NCBI GenBank assembly: GCA_015056015.1
Contig: SVHD01000001.1
Coordinates: forward strand, 135,636 to 199,635
Direction: 5' to 3'
Source: Clostridiales bacterium
Lineage (GTDB): Bacteria > Bacillota > Clostridia > Christensenellales > Aristaeellaceae
Length of the DNA: 64,000 nucleotides
The translations under genes and the position numbers were made by a program. Within the stretch, counting starts at the first letter, position 1; every line of letters begins with the position of its first letter. Shown piece by piece: positions 29,641 to 41,203 of this stretch. The notes below the pieces were generated by a model, which searched no databases, was not told the origin of the DNA, and saw only the letters and a list, made by a program, of their open reading frames with translations.

Positions 29641-29813
29641 TTGAGTTAAACCGCCTTTCAAGCATAAATGAACAACTAACATTATATAATGAATTTCATT
29701 TTATGTAAAGCCCATTTTCCCGAAAAATCCGGAAGAGATCGTCGCAAATTCCGTCAAAAGAATGGCAATGCCATGATTTCCATCAGTTTTTCCCGCATTG
29801 GCCCTGCCTTTTC

Positions 29814-29842
29814 TTGCGGGCCATGGGCAGATGTGATATAAT
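29814..29842 (+). promoter_or_regulatory. Sigma-A-type promoter for the ecf operon
   Basis: TTGCGG-17 bp-TATAAT. Confidence 0.55.
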
Positions 29843-29896
29843 CAGAATGCGGTATTCCGCGCAAATCTGATGATGAAATGGATAAAGGGGATCAGC

Positions 29897-30733
29897 ATGA
29901 GTGAACCCATTATTAGCCTGGATCATGTATCCTATGCTTATGAAGAAAACGGAAAAGAAGCGGTGCAGGATGTATCGCTTGCCATTCCCCGGGGGGCCTT
30001 CCATGCCATCCTGGGCCAGAATGGCTCCGGCAAATCCACCCTGGCCAAACTGATCAATGGCCTGTATGCCCCCACAGGCGGGAAAATCACCGTTTGCGGT
30101 ATGGATACCCAGGATGAAAAGAATACATGGGAAATCCGCCGCCGGGCCGGGATGGTATTCCAGAATCCGGATAATCAATTGGTGGCCACCATCGTAAGGG
30201 AGGATGTGGCCTTTGGCCTGGAAAATATCGGCGTACCCACGGAAGAAATGCCTGCCCGCATTGAGCAGGCCCTGCGCGACGTGGGCATGACGGAATATGC
30301 CGATCGGGCGCCCCATCTGCTTTCCGGCGGGCAAAAGCAGCGGGTGGCCATTGCGGGCGTGCTGGCCATGCAGCCCGAAGCCATTATTTTTGATGAATCC
30401 ACCGCCATGCTGGATCCCAAAGGCCGGCAGGAGGTTTTTTCCGCCGTGCAGCGGCTGAATCGGGAACAGGGCATTACCGTGCTCTGGATCACCCATTTTA
30501 TGGAGGAGGCCGCCGCCTGCCAGGTTGCCCATATCATGCACGAGGGCAAATTGGTATCCTCCGGCGATCCCCGGGAAATTTTCAAGGACACCGCTGCCCT
30601 GGCCCCCTATCATCTGGATGCGCCCCCCATGGCCAAGCTGGCCCAGGAATTGAGAGAGGCGGGAATGCCCCTTGCAGACGGCATTCTCACCGCGGAAGAA
30701 ATGGCACAGGAGGTGGCAAAGCTGTGCAGATAA
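29897..30733 (+). CDS. ecfA1: ECF transporter ATPase subunit EcfA1
   Basis: ILGQNGSGKSTLAKLINGLY, FQNPDNQLVATIVREDVAFGLEN, LSGGQKQRVAIAGVLAM. Confidence 0.93.
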   Translation: MSEPIISLDHVSYAYEENGKEAVQDVSLAIPRGAFHAILGQNGSGKSTLAKLINGLYAPTGGKITVCGMDTQDEKNTWEIRRRAGMVFQNPDNQLVATIVREDVAFGLENIGVPTEEMPARIEQALRDVGMTEYADRAPHLLSGGQKQRVAIAGVLAMQPEAIIFDESTAMLDPKGRQEVFSAVQRLNREQGITVLWITHFMEEAAACQVAHIMHEGKLVSSGDPREIFKDTAALAPYHLDAPPMAKLAQELREAGMPLADGILTAEEMAQEVAKLCR

Positions 30734-31590
30734 CCCTGGAAAATGTATCCCATACCTATCAGCCCGGCAGTCCCTTCCAGTCCACTGCCATCCGGGATGT
30801 GAATCTTACCATTGAGCAGGGAGAATTTCTGGCCCTGATCGGGCATACGGGCTCGGGCAAATCCACCCTGGCCCAGCATATCAACGGCCTGCTCAAGCCC
30901 ACTGCCGGCCGGGTGTTGATAGACGGCAAGGATATTCACGATAAAAGCTTTGATAAAAAAGAAGTACGTCGCCGGGTGGGCCTGGTATTCCAGTATCCGG
31001 AGCATCAGCTCTTTGAGGAATCGGTGGAAAAGGATATCGCCTTTGGCCCGAAAAATCTGGGCCTTTCCGCCGAAGAAATCAAAATCCGGGTGCAGGAAGC
31101 GCTGGAAAAGGTGAATCTCACCCAGGATGGCATCAAGGAAAAATCCCCCTTTGAATTATCCGGCGGGCAGATGCGCCGGGTGGCCATCGCCGGGGTATTG
31201 GCCATGCGCCCCGAAATTCTGGTATTGGATGAACCCGCCGCCGGGCTGGATCCCAAAAGCCGAGAGGATATGCTGCAATTGATCGCCAATCTGCATCGGA
31301 ACGGCACCACGGTTGTGATGGTTTCCCATGCCATGGATGATGTGGCCCGCTTTGCCACCCGGGCGGTGGTCATGGAAAAGGGCACCGTCGCCATGACCGG
31401 CACCCCGGAGGAAATTTTCCGTCACGGCCCCCAATTGGAAAGGATGGGGCTGGGCGTGCCCGCCGTATGCAAGATGGGCATGCTGCTGAGGGAAAAGGGA
31501 ATTGCCTTCCCCGAAAATATTTTCCGGCAGGAGCAGGCGGCAGGCGCTCTGCTGGCCCTGTGGAAGGAGGGGACGCATCATGCTGAATAA
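30724..31590 (+). CDS. ecfA2: ECF transporter ATPase subunit EcfA2
   Basis: LIGHTGSGKSTLAQHINGLLKPT, FQYPEHQLFEESVEKDIAFGPKNLG, LSGGQMRRVAIAGVLAM. Confidence 0.94.
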   Translation: MQITLENVSHTYQPGSPFQSTAIRDVNLTIEQGEFLALIGHTGSGKSTLAQHINGLLKPTAGRVLIDGKDIHDKSFDKKEVRRRVGLVFQYPEHQLFEESVEKDIAFGPKNLGLSAEEIKIRVQEALEKVNLTQDGIKEKSPFELSGGQMRRVAIAGVLAMRPEILVLDEPAAGLDPKSREDMLQLIANLHRNGTTVVMVSHAMDDVARFATRAVVMEKGTVAMTGTPEEIFRHGPQLERMGLGVPAVCKMGMLLREKGIAFPENIFRQEQAAGALLALWKEGTHHAE

Positions 31591-32383
31591 TATCACCCTG
31601 GGCCAGTATTATCCGGCCGACAGCATTGTGCATAAATTGGATCCCCGGGTAAAAATCCTGCTGCTGGTGGCGCTGATCGTGGGCATTTTCCTGGGGCAGA
31701 ATCTGCTTTCCTATGTGCCGGTAGCGTTGTTTCTGTTCCTGGCTGCCCGGCTTTCCAAAGTGCCCTTCTCCATGCTGCTCAAGGGCTTAAAGCCCCTTCG
31801 CTTCATTCTGGTTTTCACCTTTGTGCTCAATATCTTTTTCCTCCAGGGGGAAACGCCCCTGCTGAATCTGGGCTTTGCGGTCATCAAAACGGAATCGGTG
31901 ATCACCGCCATTCATTATTGCCTGCGCCTGGTGCTGCTGGTGCTGGCCTCCAGCCTGCTCACCCTCACCACCGCCCCCGTCACCCTCACCGACGGGCTGG
32001 AAAGGCTGCTCTCCCCTCTGCGGGTGATTCATTTCCCCGCCCATGAAATGGCCATGATGATGACCATCGCCCTGCGCTTTATTCCCACCCTGCTGGAAGA
32101 AGCGGATAAAATCATGAAGGCCCAGACCGCCCGGGGCGCGGATTTTGAATCGGGCAATCTGCTCAATCGCGCCAAGGCCATGGTGCCCCTGCTGGTGCCC
32201 CTGTTTGTGGGGGCCTTCCGCCGGGCCGGGGATCTGGCCATGGCCATGGAAGCCCGCTGCTACCATGGCGGCGAAGGGCGAACCCGGCTGCGGGTGCTCA
32301 AATGCCAGAAAAACGATTATCTTTCCTGCCTGATCATGGCGCTTGTGATTCTGCTTATCATTCTTTGCGGCAAGGTTTATTAA
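31580..32383 (+). CDS. ecfT: ECF transporter transmembrane subunit EcfT
   Basis: LGQYYPADSIVHKLDPRVKILLLVALI, MMTIALRFIPTLLEEADKIMKAQTARGADFESGN. Confidence 0.95.
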   Translation: MLNNITLGQYYPADSIVHKLDPRVKILLLVALIVGIFLGQNLLSYVPVALFLFLAARLSKVPFSMLLKGLKPLRFILVFTFVLNIFFLQGETPLLNLGFAVIKTESVITAIHYCLRLVLLVLASSLLTLTTAPVTLTDGLERLLSPLRVIHFPAHEMAMMMTIALRFIPTLLEEADKIMKAQTARGADFESGNLLNRAKAMVPLLVPLFVGAFRRAGDLAMAMEARCYHGGEGRTRLRVLKCQKNDYLSCLIMALVILLIILCGKVY

Positions 32384-32399
32384 CCGGAAAGGCGTCGCT

Positions 32400-33782
32400 A
32401 TGACCACATTGCAAAAGAAGGAAACCGCCGCCAACGCCATCGTGGAGGGCGTAATCTGGAAGCAATTGCTGATTTTCTTTTTCCCCATCCTGCTGGGCAC
32501 CTTCTTCCAGCAGCTGTATAACACGGTGGATACCATCATCGTGGGAAAATTCGTAGGGAAAGAGGCTCTGGCCGCCGTGGGCAGCAGCGCCGCATCCCTG
32601 ATCAATCTGATCACAGGCTTCTTTATCGGCCTTTCTTCCGGTGCCACGGTCATCATTTCCCAATATTACGGCGCGAAAAATGACCGGGATGTGAATCGCA
32701 CCGTGCATACCAGCATGGCCATCGCCGTGGTATTCGGCCTGGTCATCACGGTGCTGGGGATAACCATTTCCCCCTGGCTGCTGCGAATTCTGGATACGCC
32801 GGAGGATATCATCCCCCCTTCCCTGGAATACATCAATATCTTTTTTGCCGGCATGATCCCTTCCCTGGTCTATAATATCGGTTCGGGTATTCTGCGGGCT
32901 ATCGGGGATTCCAAACGCCCCCTGTATTTCCTGATTATCGCCTGCGTAATCAATGCGATGCTGGATATTGTGTTTGTCGCCGGGATGAATATGGGCGTTG
33001 GCGGCGCGGCCCTGGCCACCGTGATTGCCCAGACGGTATGCGCGGTGCTGGTGGTGCTGGTATTGATGCGCTCCCGGGAATCCTATCATCTGCAGCTGAA
33101 AAAAATCCGCTTTCACGGCGATCTGATGAAGCCCATCCTGCGCATCGGTCTCCCTGCGGGCATTCAGGCCACCATGTTCAATTTTTCCAATCTGCTGATT
33201 CAGGGCAATATCAATTCCTTCGGCACCAATACAGTGGCGGGCTGGTCCGCATGGATGAAGCTGGAAGGCATTGTATGGATGTTTATCAGTTCCTTCGGCA
33301 TTGCCATCACCACCTTCGTGGGCCAGAATTTCGGCGCGCAGAAATATGACCGGATGCGAAAGAGCGTGTTCCAGTGCTGGCTGATGGCCACCATCGCCGT
33401 GCTTGCCAGCAGCGCCGTGATGATGTTTTTCGGGGAACGGCTGTATCATCTCTTCATCAGCGATCCTCTGGTGATTGCGGACGCCGTGAAGATCATGAAA
33501 TTCATGCTCTGCTTCTATTTCCTCTTCGTCTGCATCGAGGTATTTTCCGGGGCGCTGCGGGGCGCCGGGGATTCCCTGATCCCCACCGTGATGATGCTCT
33601 TTGGCGTATGCGTGCTGCGGCTGATCTGGCTGTGGGGCGTGCTGCCCAATCTGGAGCACAATTTTATTTATACCATCCTTTGCTATCCCATCACCTGGAC
33701 CATCACGGCCGCCATGTTCCTGCTCTATTATTTCAGAAGCGATTGGCTGAATCGCTGCAAGAAAAAGGCGGGCTTCCTGTAA
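32400..33782 (+). CDS. MATE family efflux transporter
   Basis: 460 aa polytopic; LGTFFQQLYNTVDTIIVGKFVGKEALAAVGSSAASLINL, RGAGDS. Confidence 0.93.
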   Translation: MTTLQKKETAANAIVEGVIWKQLLIFFFPILLGTFFQQLYNTVDTIIVGKFVGKEALAAVGSSAASLINLITGFFIGLSSGATVIISQYYGAKNDRDVNRTVHTSMAIAVVFGLVITVLGITISPWLLRILDTPEDIIPPSLEYINIFFAGMIPSLVYNIGSGILRAIGDSKRPLYFLIIACVINAMLDIVFVAGMNMGVGGAALATVIAQTVCAVLVVLVLMRSRESYHLQLKKIRFHGDLMKPILRIGLPAGIQATMFNFSNLLIQGNINSFGTNTVAGWSAWMKLEGIVWMFISSFGIAITTFVGQNFGAQKYDRMRKSVFQCWLMATIAVLASSAVMMFFGERLYHLFISDPLVIADAVKIMKFMLCFYFLFVCIEVFSGALRGAGDSLIPTVMMLFGVCVLRLIWLWGVLPNLEHNFIYTILCYPITWTITAAMFLLYYFRSDWLNRCKKKAGFL

Positions 33783-33835
33783 GGCATATCCCGTCCTCCC
33801 CTTCGCATATGCTTTTGTGAAGGGAGGCGGCGGCC

Positions 33836-34633
33836 ATGCAAAAAATCATCCCAACCATCCTGGCGCTGCTGGCAACGGCGGCGCTTTTTTTCATGCTTTT
33901 TCAGCCTGGAAAAAGCGAAGCCCCCGCCCGGGAAACCATTACCCGGGTATGGCTGGTGAATCCGGAAAAGGAGGGCAGCGCCTTTTTTAAAAAACAGGCG
34001 GCAGCATGGGAAAAAGCCACAGGAAAGCAAATCTATCTTCGCAGCGCCACGGCCCAGGAAGCGCTTTCTGCCTTAAGCGGCGACGCCCATGTGATCCCCC
34101 CTGATCTGATTATCGGCCTGGAAGCGGGGGAAAAAATCTACGCCATGGGCTATGCCCTGATTCTGCTTGATACCGGCGCGCCCATCCATTCCCCGGCCCC
34201 CACCAGCCTTTTGTTTTCTCCGCCCACCCCTTCCCCGGGGCCCACCTTTACCCCCGCGCCCACGCCGGATTGGGCTGCCCTTTCCCCCGTTCTCTGCCCG
34301 GAAAGAATGAAGCATGCGCTGCCCGGCTGCATCGTCAGCGAAAATCCCGTAAATGATCTGCAAAATCAAAAGGCCCGTGCTGCGCTGCTCACCGCCGGGC
34401 AGGCCGCCCTGCTGCAAACCGGCTATCAGGCCCATGCCCTGCCCCAGGGCGCGGGGGTTTATTTCCGCTTCGGCCAGGCACTTTCTGCCAAGGGCGCTTC
34501 CTTTCTTGCCTTCTTGAAAACAGAAAACGCCCAGCGGGGCCTGCGCGATCACGGGCTCTATTCTCCCTGTTTTGCCCTGTACGGAAGCGATGATCCCCTG
34601 CGGGCGAAAATTGATCAATCCATTCCGAGATAA
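33836..34633 (+). CDS. Secreted/anchored protein with solute-binding-like segments and a Pro/Thr-rich insert
   Basis: N-terminal TM segment, VNPEKEGSAFFKKQAAAWEKATGKQIYLRSA (SBP-like), insert SPPTPSPGPTFTPAPTPDW. Confidence 0.6.
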   Translation: MQKIIPTILALLATAALFFMLFQPGKSEAPARETITRVWLVNPEKEGSAFFKKQAAAWEKATGKQIYLRSATAQEALSALSGDAHVIPPDLIIGLEAGEKIYAMGYALILLDTGAPIHSPAPTSLLFSPPTPSPGPTFTPAPTPDWAALSPVLCPERMKHALPGCIVSENPVNDLQNQKARAALLTAGQAALLQTGYQAHALPQGAGVYFRFGQALSAKGASFLAFLKTENAQRGLRDHGLYSPCFALYGSDDPLRAKIDQSIPR

Positions 34634-34702
34634 AAAAATTTTCCAGCTATACATATTTTTTCTTTTTCAGGGAATCCTCCGGAATGGAAGGGAGGAATTT
34701 CC

Positions 34703-34867
34703 ATGAACGAAGACCGGTGCATTCTCTGCGGGCGATCCTTTCCCACAGGGCTGAATATTCTGGGCTGCCTGATTTGCTTTCCCTGCGAAAAACGCTTGCT
34801 GCAGGGGGGGATGCCGGGCAGGAAAAGAAAGCGCCTCTGCCATATTTACCGGCAGATGGAGGCTTGA
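34703..34867 (+). CDS. Sigma factor G inhibitor Gin/CsfB-like zinc-ribbon protein
   Basis: 54 aa, below the ORF-track cutoff: MNEDRCILCGRSFPTGLNILGCLICFPCEKRLLQGGMPGRKRKRLCHIYRQMEA; paired CxxC motifs around a G-x-N-I-L-G core as in Gin; RBS GGGAGG. Confidence 0.72.
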   Translation: MNEDRCILCGRSFPTGLNILGCLICFPCEKRLLQGGMPGRKRKRLCHIYRQMEA

Positions 34868-34932
34868 TTTTTATCGCCGCACAAGGTACAATAACATCCG
34901 ACCGATACTTTTTTCGGAAGGATGTTTTTTGC

Positions 34933-37286
<2,354 letters not shown>

Positions 37287-37303
37287 GAAGAGGAAGGGGA
37301 ATT

Positions 37304-37565
37304 GCGAGAGGGACTTTCTTTTGAAAAAGAAAATCCCTCTCGCGCTCTCCCAAAGAAAACTTGCTCTGGATTTTTCTTATCCGCATGAAAGCCGCTTGAA
37401 TGCCAGTAGAGCAGAGGAAAAGAAAGTCCCTCTCGCATTCTCCCGAAGAAAACTTGCTCTGGATTTTTCTTATCCGCATGAAAGCCGCTTGAATGCCAGT
37501 GGAGCAAGGGAAGGGTTAAGAAAAATCCCTCCCGCGCTCTCCCGAAGAAAACCTGCACTCCCTTT
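37304..37565 (+). repeat. Tandem array of three tail units of the intergenic element (copies 10-12)
   Basis: Stem GCGAGAGGGACTTTCTTTT..GAAAATCCCTCTCGC, then CTCTCCCAAAGAAAACTTGCTCTGGATTTTTCTTATCCGCATGAAAGCCGCTTGAATGCCAGT repeated almost identically 83 bp later, plus a third partial unit. Confidence 0.88.
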
Positions 37566-37656
37566 CGAGGGTGTTTTTTTATTTTCTAAATTGTCGGTGC
37601 AGACTTGCGGATAATTGTTCGCAGCTCCAGAAAAAATAATCTTGGAGGCGAAGCAT

Positions 37657-37998
37657 ATGAAATCATTTTTCTTTGGTGCTTTGGCGTATCCCTTCCTGGA
37701 AATCATCCATCGCGGGCGCACCCATCCATCCATGGCGCTGGCGGGCGGGCTGGGGATGCTGGCGCTGAAAAGATGCCGGCGATTGCCCCTGCCCTGGTTT
37801 TTGCGTGCATTCTGCGGGGCGCTTTCCATCACGGGTATAGAATATGCCGCCGGTCTTTTATTCAACCGGCGGCATCATATCTGGGATTATCGAAAGCAGA
37901 AAGGCCATCTGCAGGGGCAGATTTGCCCCGCCTTTTTCGGCGTATGGCTTTTCTTATCTTTTTTATTTACGATGCATATTTCCTTCAAAAGGCCTTAA
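37657..37998 (+). CDS. Putative ABC-transporter type IV / CmpB-like small membrane protein
   Basis: MKSFFFGALAYPFLEIIHRGRTHPSMALAGG..ITGIEYAAGLLFNRRHHIWDYRKQKGHLQGQICPAFFGVW; RBS GGAGGC. Confidence 0.78.
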   Translation: MKSFFFGALAYPFLEIIHRGRTHPSMALAGGLGMLALKRCRRLPLPWFLRAFCGALSITGIEYAAGLLFNRRHHIWDYRKQKGHLQGQICPAFFGVWLFLSFLFTMHISFKRP

Positions 37999-39329
37999 TC
38001 CTTTTCCGGCTCTGCCTGCATTTCCGTTTCCTCATCCTTCCGGCGATAGAGCACGGTCATGCGGCCTTCCTCCAGCATTTTCACCACGGCGGCGGCCACC
38101 TCGGGATGGAATTGCTTGCCCGCCTCTTCCCGGATAATTTCCCTGGCTTTTTCCATGGGCATGCCCAGCCGGTAGGGCCGATCGCTGGTCATGGCGTCAA
38201 AGGCGTCGGCAATTGCCAAGATATAATCGGAAATGGAAGCCTCATCCCCCTTGATGCCATCGGGATAGCCCTTGCCATCATAGGTTTCATGGTGATGCAG
38301 CACCATATTTTTCACCTGTTCGTAATAATGGGTATTACGAAGCAGATTCATGCCGATCCGGGGATGCGTCTTCATCACGGCCCATTCCTCTTCCGTCAGC
38401 CGGGCCGGCTTGCCCAGGATGGCGTCCTCAATGCCGATTTTACCGATATCATGGAAAAGCGCCGCCAGCCGCAAGGTTTCCGCCTGGGCGGGCATCAGAT
38501 GCATCTCCCGGGCGATATTGGCCGCATATTCGCTCACCCGTGCCGAATGGCCCTGGGTATAGGGATCCTTGGCTTCAATCACGTCATTGAGGGTCTGGAT
38601 CATGGCCATCTGCTGTTTCTTACCATCCAGGAACAGCTTGAAGGAATACCGTGCCAGCACCAGCGGCAGCATAAACAGGGCCGCAATATATGCACCGGAG
38701 GAAAGCTGCATCAGATACGCCAGGAAAAAGCCCACCGGCGCAGCGCAAGCCATAGACGGCAGCAGCTGGACAAACATGCCGAAAATATTGGGGAAGAAAG
38801 GCATTTCCATTTCCAGGGCCATCAGGATCATCATAATCAGGGAATTGACCACGATGGCCACCAGGATATACACCGTCATGGGCCCCAACACCCCGGGCAA
38901 AATAATATTGCCCGCTTCGCCGCCCGCCAGATAAAAAAACACCCCGGCTGCGGCCACTGTCAATACCAGATTGGCGGTATTAAAGATGCTCTTGATGGGA
39001 TCTGTATTGAAAATATGATAATAGCTTTTTCCGTCGTCGGAGGGCACCACCACAAAGGGCGATGTAATCAGGCACATAACCGTGGTGGCCAGGGGCCCCT
39101 CAATCAGGGTAATGGCCAGCACGCTGATAAAGGACATATCGATGGTGCAATCCGCCCGCACATACAAGGGCAGGCAGCGGCAGGAAAACAGAATCAGGCT
39201 GAGAATTACAAAGCGCACGGGATCAACCTCTCCCGTATTGCCGCCAAAATATTGCGTACAGGAAAGAATGCCCACGATCAGGCCCAGCGCGCCGATTGAC
39301 AGCGCATAAATCTTTGTGCTCTTTTTCAC
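37995..39329 (-). CDS. HD-GYP domain protein with N-terminal multi-TM region
   Basis: DPYTQGHSARVSEYAANIAREMHL..LAALFHDIGKIGIEDAILGKPARLTEEEWAVMKTHPRIG..HHHETYDGKGYPDG; GTG at 39329 after GGGGGAG. Confidence 0.92.
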   Translation of the reverse strand: MKKSTKIYALSIGALGLIVGILSCTQYFGGNTGEVDPVRFVILSLILFSCRCLPLYVRADCTIDMSFISVLAITLIEGPLATTVMCLITSPFVVVPSDDGKSYYHIFNTDPIKSIFNTANLVLTVAAAGVFFYLAGGEAGNIILPGVLGPMTVYILVAIVVNSLIMMILMALEMEMPFFPNIFGMFVQLLPSMACAAPVGFFLAYLMQLSSGAYIAALFMLPLVLARYSFKLFLDGKKQQMAMIQTLNDVIEAKDPYTQGHSARVSEYAANIAREMHLMPAQAETLRLAALFHDIGKIGIEDAILGKPARLTEEEWAVMKTHPRIGMNLLRNTHYYEQVKNMVLHHHETYDGKGYPDGIKGDEASISDYILAIADAFDAMTSDRPYRLGMPMEKAREIIREEAGKQFHPEVAAAVVKMLEEGRMTVLYRRKDEETEMQAEPEKD

Positions 39330-39422
39330 AGGCAATCTCCCCCTTTCGCCCAATGCTTTTTTCATCAGGACGGGCTGTTTCAAAAACAGCCCGCCATCTT
39401 CACCCATCCCTCTGACAGGATT

Positions 39423-39503
39423 TTAGCGCCACATAAAGAAACCGCAGGACAGAATGGTAGCAGCCAGAGAGGTCAGCGCCTGGAAGAACTTGCTCATCTT
39501 CAT
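39423..39503 (-). CDS. 26-aa hydrophobic Cys-containing peptide
   Basis: MKMSKFFQALTSLAATILSCGFFMWR* with AAGGAGGC RBS, same strand as and between flanking genes; too short for the ORF track. Confidence 0.5.
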   Translation of the reverse strand: MKMSKFFQALTSLAATILSCGFFMWR

Positions 39504-39605
39504 GAAAATAGCCTCCTTATTCAAGGCTCTGTCATTCGCTAACAGACAGGCTATTTTCCGCTCCGCTTAAAGCATATTCCAGGGATGGGGAAAGATCAAA
39601 ATAAT

Positions 39606-40289
39606 TTAAAACCGGATCCGGCGGTTAATGGCGTCCAGCACCGCATGCACCACCGCGCTATCCGCATCCTCTTTTTCAAAGGCGGCGCCCACCAGATATT
39701 CCGCGCCGTATGGATTTTCCATGGCTACCGACGCCAGCATCACCCGCCGGCCGTCCAGCATGGTGCTGCCCGTTTCGGTAATGCGCACAAAGGTATCATC
39801 CGATAAAAAATGATTGATGGCATTGGCCGCAGCCAGGGCGATCACCCGCTGCTTTTCCGCCAATCGGCCCTGGGCTATCCCCTGAAAGGCCTGATCCCCC
39901 AGGGAAAGATGAACGGTGGCCTCCGCCTCCCGTTTATTCATGGAAAGGGACAGCCGATCGCATACCAGCCGGGAGGGCCCGGCCAGGGCATTTTTCCCGG
40001 CCGAAAAGGCGCAGGGAATCTGGGCGATGGAAATCACCCGATGATCGATATACAGCCCAAACTGCGCCATCAGCGCCGATTGCACATCCCGGGCAATCTG
40101 TTTGGGAGAGCGGGAATCATCCGCCAGGATATGAATTTCCCTGGGCAGCCCATTTTCTTCCAGCATACGGCAGGCCTGAACGCCGGGCAATTTTTCTACC
40201 AGCGTTCCCATATCCACCGCCTTCTGGCTGGGCTTTTCATGCATCGATCCGGGCATATATCCTTCTCCCGCTTGAATATTTGCGTTCAT
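39606..40289 (-). CDS. Conserved hypothetical protein
   Basis: 227 aa; LPGVQACRMLEENGLPREIHILADDSRSPKQIARDVQSALMAQFGLYIDHRVISIAQI; no confident family name. Confidence 0.65.
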   Translation of the reverse strand: MNANIQAGEGYMPGSMHEKPSQKAVDMGTLVEKLPGVQACRMLEENGLPREIHILADDSRSPKQIARDVQSALMAQFGLYIDHRVISIAQIPCAFSAGKNALAGPSRLVCDRLSLSMNKREAEATVHLSLGDQAFQGIAQGRLAEKQRVIALAAANAINHFLSDDTFVRITETGSTMLDGRRVMLASVAMENPYGAEYLVGAAFEKEDADSAVVHAVLDAINRRIRF

Positions 40290-40466
40290 TGCGCCGGTCT
40301 TTCACGGGCAAAATACAAAATTATTGTAGCAAATTCGACGATATTCGTCAATGGCATTTCTTTTGCAGACAGCGGATTTTCCCTCCGAAATCTATCCCCT
40401 CGTCTTGCCAGCCAACGGAAATGAGCGTATAATAAATGCAATACCTGGAAAATGGAGGGAAAAACC

Positions 40467-41189
40467 ATGAATCCGGAAAAAATTAAATTGGTGGCCTTCG
40501 ATCTGGATGGCACCCTGACCCAGCATAAGAGCAAGCTGGGCGATCAGAACCGCCAGATTCTGGATGCTCTGGGGAAAAAATACCGCTTGGTGATGGTGGG
40601 CGCAGGCATGTGCCGCCGGATTTTTGAGCAGATGAATCATTATCCCCTTGATATCATCGGCAATTATGGCATGCAATACGCCAAATACAATCCCGAAACC
40701 GGGGATATTGATATCGTTCGCAACGCCCAGCTGCCCTGCGATCGGGAAAGCGTGGAAAAGCGGGTAACCGCCATGCGGGAAAAATATGGCTTTACGGAAT
40801 TCGCCGGGGATAACGTGGAATATCATGATTCCGGCTGCGTCACCTTCCCCATCCTGGGCACCAAGGCCGCCCTGCCCGATAAGCTGGCCTTTGACCCGGA
40901 TCGCTCAAAGCGCCGGAAGATTTATGCCGATATCAAATCCGTATTCAGTGATTATATCGTATTCGTGGGGGGATCCTCCTCCTTCGATATGACCCCCGCC
41001 CCCTATGACAAGGCCTATGCCCTGGATCTGTATTGCAAGGAGCATGGCATCGCCCATGATGAAGTGGTCTTCGTGGGGGATGATTACGGCGAAGGCGGCA
41101 ATGACGAATCCGTTTTCAAGGCTGATTTCAATTTTATCAAGATCGACAATTATGAAAAGCTGCCCCAGGCCGTGGCCGAACTGCTGTAA
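40467..41189 (+). CDS. HAD-superfamily hydrolase (IIB/phosphomannomutase-like)
   Basis: KLVAFDLDGTLTQHKSKLGDQNRQILDAL, HDEVVFVGDDYGEGGND. Confidence 0.88.
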   Translation: MNPEKIKLVAFDLDGTLTQHKSKLGDQNRQILDALGKKYRLVMVGAGMCRRIFEQMNHYPLDIIGNYGMQYAKYNPETGDIDIVRNAQLPCDRESVEKRVTAMREKYGFTEFAGDNVEYHDSGCVTFPILGTKAALPDKLAFDPDRSKRRKIYADIKSVFSDYIVFVGGSSSFDMTPAPYDKAYALDLYCKEHGIAHDEVVFVGDDYGEGGNDESVFKADFNFIKIDNYEKLPQAVAELL

Positions 41190-41203
41190 AGGAGGAAATC
41201 ATC

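Noticed and set aside
34073-34654. 193-aa minus-strand ORF with a GRGGKGGPRGRGG run
   Set aside because: Antisense to the Pro/Thr-rich linker of the plus-strand secreted protein.
37605-39299. 564-aa plus-strand ORF across the HD-GYP gene
   Set aside because: Shadow ORF; the HD-GYP catalytic motifs are on the minus strand.
39423-39503. Calling the 26-aa ORF an AgrD-type autoinducer
   Set aside because: No AgrB homologue nearby and no acidic C-terminal recognition tail; left as an unclassified peptide.
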